NCBI GenBank assembly: GCA_963839615.1
Contig: CAWIVY010000007.1
Coordinates: 1-64,000, forward strand
DNA length: 64,000 nt
Source of the DNA: DASQMT01 sp963839615
GTDB lineage: Bacteria; Actinomycetota; Thermoleophilia; Solirubrobacterales; Solirubrobacteraceae
Reading direction: 5' to 3'
In this document: piece after piece, positions 7,768-16,096 of the stretch
Position numbering within the stretch: position 1 is the stretch's first letter
Layout: each line of letters begins with the position of its first letter
Position numbers and translations under genes: made by a program
The notes under the pieces: generated by a model
Told to the model about the DNA's origin: nothing
What the model saw: only the letters and a program-made list of their open reading frames with translations
Databases searched by the model: none

Positions 7768-9012
7768 ATGACCACCGACAAGACGTTCGTGATCGCCGGT
7801 GCGAGCCTCGCCGGCGCGAAGGCCGCAGAGACCCTGCGGGCAGAGGGCTTCGACGGCCGCCTGGTGCTGCTCGGCTCCGAGCACGAGCGCCCGTACGAGC
7901 GGCCGCCACTCTCCAAGGACTACCTGCGCGGGGAGCTCGGGCGCGAGCAGGTCTACGTCCACGACGAGGGCTTCTACGCCGCGCACGAGATCGAGCTGCG
8001 GCTCGGCTGCACCGCCGTGGGCCTGGACACGTCGACCGGCGAGCTGGCGCTCGACGACGGCGAGCGGCTGCGCTACGACCGGCTGCTGCTCACGACGGGC
8101 GCCGAGCCGCGCCGGCTCTCGATTCCCGGCGCGTCGCTCGACGGCGTGCTCTACCTGCGCGACGTCGACGACTCCGACGCGCTGCGCGCGCGTCTGGACC
8201 GCGGCGGCTCGGTCGTCGTGATCGGCGCCGGGTGGATCGGCTCCGAGGTCGCCGCCTCGGCACGGCAGCGCGGCCTCGAGGTGACGGTGCTCGACCCGGC
8301 GGCGGTGCCGCTCGAGCGCGTGCTCGGCGCCGAGGTCGGTGCGATCTACCGCGACATCCACGCCGATCACGGCGTGCGGATGCTGCTGGGCACCGGCGTC
8401 GCGGCGTTCGAGGGCTCGACGGCGGTCGAGCGGGTCCGCGCGAGCGACGGGCACGTGCTCGAGTGCGACTTCGTGGTCGTCGGCGTCGGCGCCCAGCCGC
8501 GTGCCGAGCTCGCCGCGCGAGCCGGCCTCGACGTCGACGACGGGATCCTCGTCGACGAGCATCTGCAGACGAGCGTCCCCGGCGTGTACGCCGCGGGCGA
8601 CGTCGCCAGGGCTCACCACCCGCTCTACGCGCAGTCGATCCGGGTCGAGCACTGGGCCAACGCGCTGCATCAGGGTCCGGTCGCGGCCCGCAACATGCTC
8701 GGCCGGCCGGAGAGCTACGACCGCGTGCCGTACTTCTTCTCCGACCAGTACGACGTCGGGATGGAGTACGCGGGCTTCGCCACGAGCTGGGACCGGGTCG
8801 TCTTCCGCGGCGATCCCGCGAGCCGCGAGTTCATCGCCTTCTGGCTGGTCGGCGATCGCGTCGTCGCCGGGATGAACGTCGGCGTCTGGGACGTGACCGA
8901 CGCGATCCAGCGGCTCATCCGCGACCGCGTGGCCGTCGACGACGGGCGGCTCGCCGATGCCGGCGTCGCGCTCGACGCGCTCGCTCCCGTCGCCGGAGCG
9001 GACCGCTCATGA
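7768..9012 (+). CDS. NAD(P)/FAD-dependent ferredoxin-reductase-type oxidoreductase
   Basis: 414 aa. N-terminal FAD-binding site 'VIAGASLAGAKAAETLR', the family box 'YERPPLSKDYLRG', a second Rossmann motif 'VVVIGAGWIGSEVAASA' for NAD(P)H, and the FAD-contacting 'GVYAAGDVA'. The C-terminal reductase domain begins near 'PYFFSDQYDVGMEYAG'. This is the layout of reductases that feed electrons from NADH to ferredoxins of oxygenases. ATG 7768. Followed by folE with ATGA overlap, so co-translated. Confidence 0.88.
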   Translation: MTTDKTFVIAGASLAGAKAAETLRAEGFDGRLVLLGSEHERPYERPPLSKDYLRGELGREQVYVHDEGFYAAHEIELRLGCTAVGLDTSTGELALDDGERLRYDRLLLTTGAEPRRLSIPGASLDGVLYLRDVDDSDALRARLDRGGSVVVIGAGWIGSEVAASARQRGLEVTVLDPAAVPLERVLGAEVGAIYRDIHADHGVRMLLGTGVAAFEGSTAVERVRASDGHVLECDFVVVGVGAQPRAELAARAGLDVDDGILVDEHLQTSVPGVYAAGDVARAHHPLYAQSIRVEHWANALHQGPVAARNMLGRPESYDRVPYFFSDQYDVGMEYAGFATSWDRVVFRGDPASREFIAFWLVGDRVVAGMNVGVWDVTDAIQRLIRDRVAVDDGRLADAGVALDALAPVAGADRS

Positions 9013-9620
9013 ACCGGCTCGAGCGACTGCCGACGGCGAGCGGTCCGCGCCGGCGCCAGATCGACCATGCCGGCGTGCAGCGCGCCGCACGCGAGCTGCT
9101 GCTGGCGCTCGGCGCGGATGTCGAGGCCGAGGCGCTGCGGGACACCCCGCGGCGCGTCGCCGACGCCTACGCCGAGCTGCTCACGCCGCAGCCCTTCCGG
9201 GCGACCACTTTCCCGAACGAGGACGGGTACGACGGCCTGATCGTCGCGCGGGCGATCCCGTTCCACTCGCTCTGCATGCACCACATGCTCCCGTTCCACG
9301 GGATCGCGCACATCGGCTATCTCCCCGGGGACCGGATCATCGGCCTGAGCAAGCTCGGCCGCGTGGTCGAGCTGTTCTCGCGCGACCTGCAGATCCAGGA
9401 GCGGCTGACGATGCAGATCGCGGACTGGCTGCAGGACGAGCTCGAGCCGCAGGGCGTCGGCGTGGTCCTCGAGGCCGAGCACCTGTGCATGTCGCTGCGC
9501 GGCGTGCAGAAGCTCGGCGCGAAGACGATGACCTCCGCGCTGCTCGGCGCCGTGCGCGACGACGCCCGCACCCGCGAGGAGTTCCTGGCCCTGACGGTGA
9601 GGACATCGCATGGCCAGTGA
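9009..9620 (+). CDS. folE: GTP cyclohydrolase I
   Basis: 203 aa, full family length. GTP cyclohydrolase I converts GTP to 7,8-dihydroneopterin triphosphate, the first step of folate/tetrahydropterin synthesis. Zinc ligands are present: Cys and His in 'HSLCMHHMLPFHG' and the later Cys in 'EAEHLCMSLRGV'. Also seen are 'RIIGLSKLGRVVELFSRDLQ' and 'GAKTMTSALLG'. Starts at ATG 9009 overlapping the oxidoreductase stop. Its pairing with a ferredoxin-reductase-like protein instead of other folate genes is unusual and may mean a second, dedicated FolE copy. Confidence 0.93.
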   Translation: MNRLERLPTASGPRRRQIDHAGVQRAARELLLALGADVEAEALRDTPRRVADAYAELLTPQPFRATTFPNEDGYDGLIVARAIPFHSLCMHHMLPFHGIAHIGYLPGDRIIGLSKLGRVVELFSRDLQIQERLTMQIADWLQDELEPQGVGVVLEAEHLCMSLRGVQKLGAKTMTSALLGAVRDDARTREEFLALTVRTSHGQ

Positions 9621-9656
9621 GCGCCAACCCATCAGCACACACGACAGGAGGACCCC

Positions 9657-10139
9657 ATGACCGCCACGACCGGCCACGAGCCCAGGACAGGCACCGCACG
9701 CGTCGCATCGCCCAACGGCGGCGATCCGGCCGTCGCCCGCGCCGACTGGCACGACGCCCGCTATCAGGCGTTCGCGCTCATGCGGCTCGCGTTCACCGTC
9801 GCGCCGATCGCCTTCGGGCTCGACAAGTTCTTCAACGTGATGGTCGACTGGCCGCTCTACCTGGCGCCCTGGATCAACGACATCGCACCCGGCTCCGCGC
9901 AGGACTTCATGTACTTCGTGGGCGCGACGGAGATCGTCGCCGGCGTGCTCGTCGCGCTCAAGCCGCGCTACGGCGCCTACGTCGTCGCGGGCTGGCTGGC
10001 CGGCATCATCGTCAACCTGCTGACCCATTCCGGCTTCTACGACGTCGCCTTGCGCGACTTCGGCCTCATGCTCGCCGCGCTCACCCTGGCTCGGCTGGCG
10101 TCGGTGTACGACCCGCCGCTGCGGCGCGATCGAGTCTGA
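9657..10139 (+). CDS. DoxX-like small integral membrane protein
   Basis: 160 aa. A 35-residue hydrophilic N-terminus is followed by four hydrophobic stretches (about 42-58, 88-102, 108-122 and 133-148), with 'IAFGLDKFFNVMVDWPLYLAPWI' and 'MYFVGATEIVAGVLVAL' like DoxX/DoxD-family proteins. Preceded by a good ribosome site (ACAGGAGG at about 9645-9652). It lies 36 bp after folE and probably in the same transcript. Role unknown. Confidence 0.7.
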   Translation: MTATTGHEPRTGTARVASPNGGDPAVARADWHDARYQAFALMRLAFTVAPIAFGLDKFFNVMVDWPLYLAPWINDIAPGSAQDFMYFVGATEIVAGVLVALKPRYGAYVVAGWLAGIIVNLLTHSGFYDVALRDFGLMLAALTLARLASVYDPPLRRDRV

Positions 10140-10145
10140 ACGGCC

Positions 10146-10468
10146 CTAGGCGACCGCCGGGCTCAGCTCGGCGGCGCCGTGGAGGTCGTCGCTCGCGACG
10201 CGGTTCCGTCCCTCGGCCTTGGCGCGGTAGAGCGCCGCGTCGGCGCGAGCGAAGACCTCGTCCCAGACGAACGCGGTGCCCGGGGCGGAAGCCGCAACTC
10301 CGACCGAGATGGTGATGTCGAGCCCGGCCATCGGGCCGGCGGCGACCGCCGCGCAGATCTTCTCGGCCGTCACGAGCGAGGCGTCCGGCGCGGCGCCGAG
10401 CAGCAGCAGGACGAACTCCTCGCCGCCGAGGCGATAGACGAGGTCGCCGGTGACCGGAATCGCCGCCG
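10146..10468 (-). pseudogene. Diguanylate cyclase (GGDEF) C-terminal remnant
   Basis: The frame ending at TAG 10146 reads 'DLVYRLGGEEFVLLLLG' and then 'DITISVGVAASAPG' and 'RADAALYRAKAEGRNRV', which are the signature loop and the C-terminal half of a GGDEF domain. The first half of the domain, and any sensor, is missing: upstream of about 10468 the frame no longer matches, and the next gene starts on the opposite strand at 10487. With the domain halved, no cyclase activity is expected. Confidence 0.7.
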
Positions 10469-10486
10469 TTCGGGTAGGCCGATCCC

Positions 10487-10909
10487 GTGGACGTGGACGT
10501 TCTGATCAGATCCGTCGAGGAGGTCGAGACGAAGAGCGGCAAGATCCGCTACGTCGTGCGCGACGCCGACGGCCGCGAGTACACGACCTTCCGTCCCGCG
10601 ATCGGGCGCGAGGCGAGCAAGTTCGAGGGCCGCCGCGCCCACGTCGAATTTCACGAGGAAGAGCGCAACGGCTTCCACAACGTGTACCTCGACGCGATCT
10701 CCGAGGCTCCGGACGAGCAGCCGGCGAGCGGCGACACGGACCCCGACGAGGCCGCGTGGAACACGGCCGTGGAGGCCGCGCCGTGGATGCTGGGCAATCG
10801 CGATCCGACGCGCGAGATCCCGCCCGAGGAGCTCTACGAGAAGCTCGAGCCGTTCAAGCGCCTCGTGGCCGACGACATCCGCGAGGGGAAGCAGGACTCC
10901 GAGGACTAG
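10487..10909 (+). CDS. Conserved hypothetical protein with OB-like beta-rich N-terminus
   Basis: 140 aa from GTG 10487. The first 75 residues alternate charged and hydrophobic positions ('SGKIRYVVRDADGREYTTFR', 'AHVEFHEEERNGFHNVYLDA'), resembling a small OB-type barrel. The rest is acidic with a helical tail ('EELYEKLEPFKRLVADDIRE'). No signal peptide or TM segment. I do not recognise the family; nucleic-acid binding is only a guess from fold style. Confidence 0.6.
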   Translation: MDVDVLIRSVEEVETKSGKIRYVVRDADGREYTTFRPAIGREASKFEGRRAHVEFHEEERNGFHNVYLDAISEAPDEQPASGDTDPDEAAWNTAVEAAPWMLGNRDPTREIPPEELYEKLEPFKRLVADDIREGKQDSED

Positions 10910-10992
10910 CCGGGAGCGCGGTCGACCTCGCGCCCCCGGTCCGCTGCCTGCTCGCTGGTTCGCGCTGCGCTTCGGCGGTCGCTGAGTCCACG

Positions 10993-11260
10993 CGCGGCTG
11001 GTCTGCCGCGGGCGAACGTCAACTACGGCATTGAGGGAGGGCACGGATAGCGGGTGGCGCTTCCGCGGAAGCGCCGACCGCGGCGAACGTCCGTGAGTCG
11101 GGGCGATAGCCGGTACTCACGGACGCTCGGAAGCCCGCGGGTCAGCGAACGTCGCTGAGTGGTCCCTATAGGGGGTAGTGACCGACGTTCGCACGATCGT
11201 CGGGCTCGGATCGGCGAACGTCCGTGAGTCGGGGCGATAGCCGGTACTCACGGACGCTCG
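10993..11260 (+). repeat. Composite intergenic hairpin repeat, copy A
   Basis: Order of parts: a conserved lead (GCGCGGCTGGTCTGCCG), then the box GAACGTCAAC..CGGCATTGAGG at about 11015-11037; a 20-bp perfect palindrome GGCGCTTCCGCGGAAGCGCC at 11056-11075; a 46-nt hairpin 11084-11129 with 15-nt arms starting CGAACGTCCGTGAGT; a second hairpin type 11146-11191 whose loop holds CCCTATAGGG; and an exact repeat of the first 46-nt hairpin at 11215-11260. A homologous block occurs at 57805-58002 and a partial one at 44340-44402. The last hairpin overlaps the end of the broken FtsX gene. Confidence 0.85.
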
Positions 11261-11585
11261 GCCAGCCCGCCGATGAACGGCGCCGGGATCTCGAGCGGGA
11301 TGCCTGTCACGCCGGCGACCGTCACCGCCACGATCGCACCGCCCGCCGCCAGCGCCACGAGCACAGTCGGCACCAGTTCGAGCACGATCATCCGGACGAC
11401 GTGCGCCGAGCTGCCGCCGAGCAGGCGGATCGTCGCGAGCTCCCCGCGTCGCTCGGCGGTCGCCATCGCGGCCGTGTTCACGAGCGCGAGCGCGGCGAAC
11501 AGGGAGGCCAGGCCGGCGAAGCGCCCGTAGACCATCGCCGCGTGCTCGCGGTGCTGGCGTTCCTGCGCGGCTGAACCTCGCCGCC
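11248..11585 (-). pseudogene. FtsX-like ABC permease C-terminal remnant
   Basis: The minus-strand frame reads 'LALVNTAAMATAERRGELAT' then 'RLLGGSSAHVVRMIVLELVP' and a hydrophobic helix 'VLVALAAGGAIVAVTVAG', the C-terminal module of FtsX/MacB permeases. Only about 110 of several hundred residues remain: the 5' part is gone beyond about 11585, and the final TM helix is replaced by sequence belonging to a repeat hairpin, with the stop codon (11248) inside it. Confidence 0.6.
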
Positions 11586-11632
11586 GGGCCGCGCGCATTA
11601 GGATGCGCTCGTCAATCGCGGAGAGGGGAAAC

Positions 11633-13907
11633 ATGGCGAGTGTGGCCGAGCGGCGAACGATCCGCGCTGACGGGCCCGAGAAGGTCACAGGGAGCGGGCG
11701 CTACGCAGCCGACCTGACGCTCACCGGCATGCTGCACGCGAAGCTGCGCTATGCGGGCATCGCGCACGGCCGGATCACGCGCATCGACACCACGCGCGCC
11801 CGCGCGCTGCCCGGCGTGCTCGCGGTGATGACCGCAGGCCGACGTGCCGGACGTGCGCTACGGGCCGTACATCAAGGACCGCACGCTGTTCGCGAGCGAT
11901 GTCGTCCGCTACGAGGGCGAGATCGTCGCGGCGGTCGCCGCGCTGACCCCCGAGCTCGCCCAGGCCGCGGTCGACGCGATCGAGGTCGAGATCGAGCCGC
12001 TGCCGGTCGTCGACGACGTCGAGGCCGCGCTCGCCGACGACTCTCCGCTCGTCCACACCGACTGGGAGTCCTACGAGTCCGGCGAGGGCGTCGAGCGCTC
12101 GCGCAACGTGGCCGCCTTCTCCTCGATCGAGAAGGGCGACGTCGAGGCGGGGATGCGCGACGCCGACGAGATCGTCAAGACCCGCTTCGTCGCCGACGCG
12201 TCGCATGCCGTGCCGATCGAGCCGCGCGCGATCGTGGCGCAGTGGCAGGGCGAGAAGCTCACCGTCTGGTCCTCGACGCAGGTCCCGTTCGACACCCGGT
12301 CCGGTCTGGCCGAGACGCTGCAGCTGCCGGAGAGCAAGGTCCGCGTCGTCGTCCCGCACCTCGGCGGCGGGTTCGGGGGCAAGTGTGGCTTCCACCAGGA
12401 GGCGCACGTCGCCGCGCTCGCGCGCAAGGCGGGCCGGCCGGTCAGGCTGCTGTTCACACGGCGCGAGGAGTTCCTCGTCCCCGACCGCCGGCGCGAGGGA
12501 ATGGTGATCGAGCTCGAGACGGGCGTCATGCGCGACGGCACGATCGTCGCCCGCCGCGGCAGGCTGGTGCTCGACAACGGCGCCTACACGGCGGACGCCG
12601 CGTTCTTCCCGCAGCTCGCCGCGATGCACGTCGCCGGCCCGTACCGGATCCCGCACCTGCGGATCGACTCGCAGATCGTCTACACGAACACCCAGCCCTC
12701 CGGGTCGGTCCGTGCCCCGACGGCGCCGCAGGCCTGCTGGGCGCTGGAGCAGCACGTCGACGAGGTCGCGCGCCGGATCGGCATCGACGGGCTCGAGCTG
12801 CGCCGGCGCAACGTCCTCGACACCGGCGACGTGGGCCCGAGCGGCCAGACGTTCGAGCAGATCGGCATGCGGGAGTGCCTCGACCGCGCCGCCGAGATGT
12901 CGGGCTACGAGACCGCCGAGCTGCCCGAAGACGAGGCGATCGGCATCGCGGTCGGCTGGTGGCCGTCGTTCCCCGGCGCGTCGGGCGCGTACGTGAAGAT
13001 CAACGCCGACGGGTCCGGCGTGATCGTGACCGGCGCGCAGGAGTGCGGCACGGGCGCGGTGATGGCGCTGCGGCAGCTCGCGGCGCAGGAGCTCGGCATG
13101 GAGCCCGAGGACTTCACGATCCTCTACCAGGACACCGACGCCGGGCCGTACGACACGGGCGCGACCGGCTCCCAGACGACGCTCAACAACGGCCGCGCGG
13201 TGCTCGTCGCCGCCACCGAGGTCGGCGAGCAGCTGCGCCGCCTGACGGCCGACGAGCTCGAGGCGGCGGTCGAGGACATCGAGCTCGTCGACGGGCACGC
13301 GCGCGTCGTCGGCTCGCCCGGCCGGCAGGTCTCGATCGCGGCGCTCGCCGAGAAGGCGCACGAGGGGGAGCTGCTGCTCGGCCGCGGATCCGGGCCGCCC
13401 GGCGGGACGCCGGCCCTGCGCGGATCGACCTGCATCGGCGACCTCGGCATGGCCGCGTTCGCGGCGCCGCAGTTCTCCTGCCACGCCGTGCACCTCCGGC
13501 TCGACCGCGACACGGGCGTCGTGCGCGTGCTGGCGGTGTCCGCTGCGCACGACTCCGGCAAGATCCTCAACCTCCAGGGCGCCGAGGGCCAGGTCGAGGG
13601 CGGCGTGCTGATGGGTATCGGCCAGGCGCTGACGGAGGGCACCCAGTACGACGACGCCGGCAGGCAGCGCAACGCGATGCTGCTCGAGTACAAGCTGCAG
13701 ACGATCATGGACGCGCCGCCGATCCGGATCGCCTGGGTCGAGAGCCCGGCGCCCGACGCCGGCCCGCACGGCTCCAAGGGCCTCGCGGAGGCGCCGAACG
13801 TCACCACGGCGGCGGCGATCGGCAACGCGATCGCGAAGCTGATCGGGCACCACGTGCCGCAGCTGCCGATGACCGCCGAGCGGGTCTGGGAGGCGATGGC
13901 CCGGTGA
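11633..13907 (+). CDS. Molybdopterin-binding xanthine dehydrogenase/CoxL-family large subunit (one +1 frameshift)
   Basis: About 757 aa once a single extra base near 11836-11838 is removed: 'ALPGVLAVMTA' is then followed by 'DVPDVRYGPYIKDRTLFASD' in a normal Ald_Xan_dh_C 'a/b hammerhead' domain. The Mo-cofactor domain shows 'VVVPHLGGGFGGKCGFH', the glutamine-type site 'GSVRAPTAPQACWALEQH', 'GAQECGTGAVMALRQLA', and the late catalytic-Glu region 'GSKGLAEAPNVTTAAAIGN'. Forms the Mo subunit of a hydroxylase with the next two genes. The substrate is not given by the sequence; the 'RAPTAPQA' loop differs from classical xanthine dehydrogenase. Confidence 0.85.
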
Positions 13908-14821
13908 CGTTCACCTCGGCTGTGACCCTCGAAGAGGCTCTGGACGCCGTGGCCGGCGGCGCCCGTCCCGTGGCCGGGGGCAGCGACCTCGTCGTCGGCG
14001 CGCGCCAGGGCAAGTCGCCGCTGCCGGAGGAGCTCGTCGCCATCGACCGCGTGCACGACCTGACCGGAATCGACGAGTCCGGCGAAGGCGACGTGCGCAT
14101 CGGCGCGCTGGTGTGCCACGCCGAGATCGAGACCAGCCCGCTGCTGGCCGAACGCTACAGCGCGCTCGCCGACGGCTCGGCGCTGGTCGGGTCGCCCTCG
14201 ACGCGCAACGTCGGCACGCTCGGCGGGAACGTGATGAACGGCTCGCCGGCGATGGACACCGGCGCGCCGCTCGTCGTCCTCGGGGCCGAGGTCGAGCTGC
14301 GCTCGCCCGGCGCGGCGCGACGCGTCGCGATCGAGTCGCTCTGGACCGGGCCCGGCAAGACCGCTGCCCGCGCCGACGAGCTGTGCGTCGCCGTCCACCT
14401 CCCGGCTCCCGTCGCCGGCTCCGGCAGCGCGTACGTGCGGCTGGAGTACCGGCGGGCGATGGAGATCGCGGTCGTCGGCGCCGCCGCGCACGTGGTGCTC
14501 GCCGAGGACGGCACGGTGAGCGAGTGCAGGATCGCGCTCGCCGCAGTCGCCCCGACGATCATCCGCGCGCCGCTGGCCGAGCAGGCGATCACCGGCAGCC
14601 GGCCCGCGGCGGAGGCGCTGGCGGCGGTCGCGGACGGCGCGAGCGAGGCGTCGCGCCCGCTCAGCGACCTGCGCGGAGGCGAGGCGTACCGGCGCCACAC
14701 CGTCGGCGTCGTCGCGCGCCGTGCGGTCGACGTCGCCGCGCGCCGTGCGGGCGGCGAGAAGATCCCGGTCCCCGCCAACCGGGCGGCCGGTGTCGGCGCC
14801 CCGTTCGCAGGTGGCGCATGA
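13904..14821 (+). CDS. FAD-binding subunit of molybdenum hydroxylase (CoxM/XdhB type)
   Basis: 305 aa from GTG 13904, overlapping the large-subunit stop by GTGA. FAD_binding_5 elements: 'GARPVAGGSDLVVGAR' for the pyrophosphate, 'GSPSTRNVGTLGGNVMNGSP' for FAD, and the CO-dehydrogenase flavoprotein C-terminal domain ('YVRLEYRRAMEIAVVGAAA'). Passes electrons from the 2Fe-2S centres to the final acceptor. Confidence 0.9.
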   Translation: MTFTSAVTLEEALDAVAGGARPVAGGSDLVVGARQGKSPLPEELVAIDRVHDLTGIDESGEGDVRIGALVCHAEIETSPLLAERYSALADGSALVGSPSTRNVGTLGGNVMNGSPAMDTGAPLVVLGAEVELRSPGAARRVAIESLWTGPGKTAARADELCVAVHLPAPVAGSGSAYVRLEYRRAMEIAVVGAAAHVVLAEDGTVSECRIALAAVAPTIIRAPLAEQAITGSRPAAEALAAVADGASEASRPLSDLRGGEAYRRHTVGVVARRAVDVAARRAGGEKIPVPANRAAGVGAPFAGGA

Positions 14822-15279
14822 CCGAGATCACGCTCACCGTCAACGGGATCGGCTACACGGTCCCCACCGCGGCCCACCGCTCGCTCGTGTCGGTGCTCCG
14901 CACCGAGCTCGGCCTCACCGGAACCAAGGAGGGGTGCGACGACTGCGAGTGCGGCGCGTGCATGGTCCTGATCGACGGCCGCCCGGTGAACTCGTGCTCG
15001 TACCTCGCGGTCCAGGCCGACGGGCGCGAGGTCACGACGGTCGAAGGGCTGGCCGAGGAGGGGGAGATGCACCCGCTCCAGCGCAACATCCTCGAGGCGG
15101 GCGGCGTGCAGTGCGGGTTCTGCACGCCGGGCATGCTGATCTCGGGTGTGGCGCTGCTCGCCGCGAACCCCGAGCCCACCGACGAGGAGATCCGCATCGG
15201 CCTCAGCGGCAACCTCTGCCGCTGCACGGGCTATCAGAAGATCGTCCAGGCGGTGCGCCGCACGGTCGACGAGAGCTGA
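14818..15279 (+). CDS. (2Fe-2S)-binding small subunit of molybdenum hydroxylase (CoxS type)
   Basis: 153 aa from ATG 14818 (ATGA overlap). Two iron-sulfur domains in order: plant-type cluster 'KEGCDDCECGACMVLIDG', and the helical domain with 'QCGFCTPGM' and 'NLCRCTGYQ'. The complete L-M-S operon order here is Mo-FAD-FeS. No MoCo-inserting chaperone (CoxF/XdhC) is next to it. Confidence 0.93.
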   Translation: MTEITLTVNGIGYTVPTAAHRSLVSVLRTELGLTGTKEGCDDCECGACMVLIDGRPVNSCSYLAVQADGREVTTVEGLAEEGEMHPLQRNILEAGGVQCGFCTPGMLISGVALLAANPEPTDEEIRIGLSGNLCRCTGYQKIVQAVRRTVDES

Positions 15280-15286
15280 GCGCGCG

Positions 15287-15862
15287 TCAGCGCCTCACGC
15301 CGAAGTCCGCGGTGTAGGTCGCGCCCGCGGTGCCGCCGGAAGGCACGCCGGCCACGGCGCCCACGCCGAGATCGCGAAAGCGGCGGCGCAGGATGATTGC
15401 GCGATGGCCGCGGGAAGCCATCCACGCCCGCATCACGCCGGCGGGGGTGGCCCGCGCCCCCGTGCCCCAGCCGATGTTCTCGCCCGCTCGCCAGTTGCGG
15501 CTGCGGCGGATGTAGCGGGCACCGCGCAGGCGGTCCATGAAGGTCGTCCCGGAGGGATCCGTGTGGTCGAAGTAGCCCCGGGAGACCATGTCGGCCGAGT
15601 GCGCGAGCGCTGCCCGGCGGAGTCTCACGTTGGCCCTGAGGAGCGGCAGGTGGTGCGCGGAGCGAATCTTGTTGTGCAGGCAGAGGACGACGGCGTGGAC
15701 GGTGTCGAGGTCCTCCGCCGTGGGAGCGATGTTGCCGCCGGTGCACCCTCCCGCGGCGCTCCGAGCGTGCACGGTGGAGCGCGCGCCGGCGGCGGCAGGC
15801 GCCAGGATCAGCGCGCCGGCGAGGACGCCGGGCATGAGGCGGAGCAGCGGGTGAACAGGCAC
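15287..15862 (-). CDS. Secreted CAP (SCP/PR1) domain protein
   Basis: 191 aa from GTG 15862. Hydrophobic signal ('LRLMPGVLAGALILAPAAAG') then the CAP domain: 'LDTVHAVVLCLHNKIRSAHH', 'RRAALAHSADMVSRGYFDHT', 'AGENIGWG' and 'AWMASRGHRAIILRRRFRDL'. His, Glu and His of the CAP cavity are kept. These proteins are usually exported and of uncertain activity. A longer frame runs upstream of 15862 but would add non-family residues. Convergent with the Mo-hydroxylase operon, 7 bp apart. Confidence 0.8.
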   Translation of the reverse strand: MPVHPLLRLMPGVLAGALILAPAAAGARSTVHARSAAGGCTGGNIAPTAEDLDTVHAVVLCLHNKIRSAHHLPLLRANVRLRRAALAHSADMVSRGYFDHTDPSGTTFMDRLRGARYIRRSRNWRAGENIGWGTGARATPAGVMRAWMASRGHRAIILRRRFRDLGVGAVAGVPSGGTAGATYTADFGVRR

Positions 15863-16096
15863 GAGGCATCCCTCCGACTGGGCGTCGGTCACTTCAGGAT
15901 CGAGCGCTCGGTTGAGCTCTCCGCGTGCGCGCGCGCCCCATATGACGTCGAGGGAGCTGGAAGCTCGACGACGTCGGCAAGAGGCTCGGCGCTTCAAGCA
16001 GCATAGCGAGCTTTGCTGATGGTAAATCAGCAATTGTGCCACTAATTAATCAGTTGCAAGTAGTTAATCGAACTCCGCCTTTTCGGTAACTACTCC
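15863..16096. promoter_or_regulatory. AT-rich intergenic patch with stem-loop
   Basis: Between two minus-strand genes, so upstream of the CAP gene. About 16005-16075 is strikingly AT-rich for this genome. It holds TTGCTGAT-ggtaa-ATCAGCAA (16013-16033) and two AGTTAATC/ATTAATCAG-like repeats (16042-16069). Likely carries the CAP promoter and an operator; no U-tract for a terminator in either direction. Confidence 0.4.

Noticed and set aside
10993..11260. CRISPR array
   Set aside because: Repeat units are hairpins of different types with irregular spacing, no uniform spacers, and no cas genes nearby.
11775..13853. 692-codon minus-strand frame across the Mo-hydroxylase large subunit
   Set aside because: Antisense of a conserved enzyme, low-complexity Arg/Val/Asp content, no start context.
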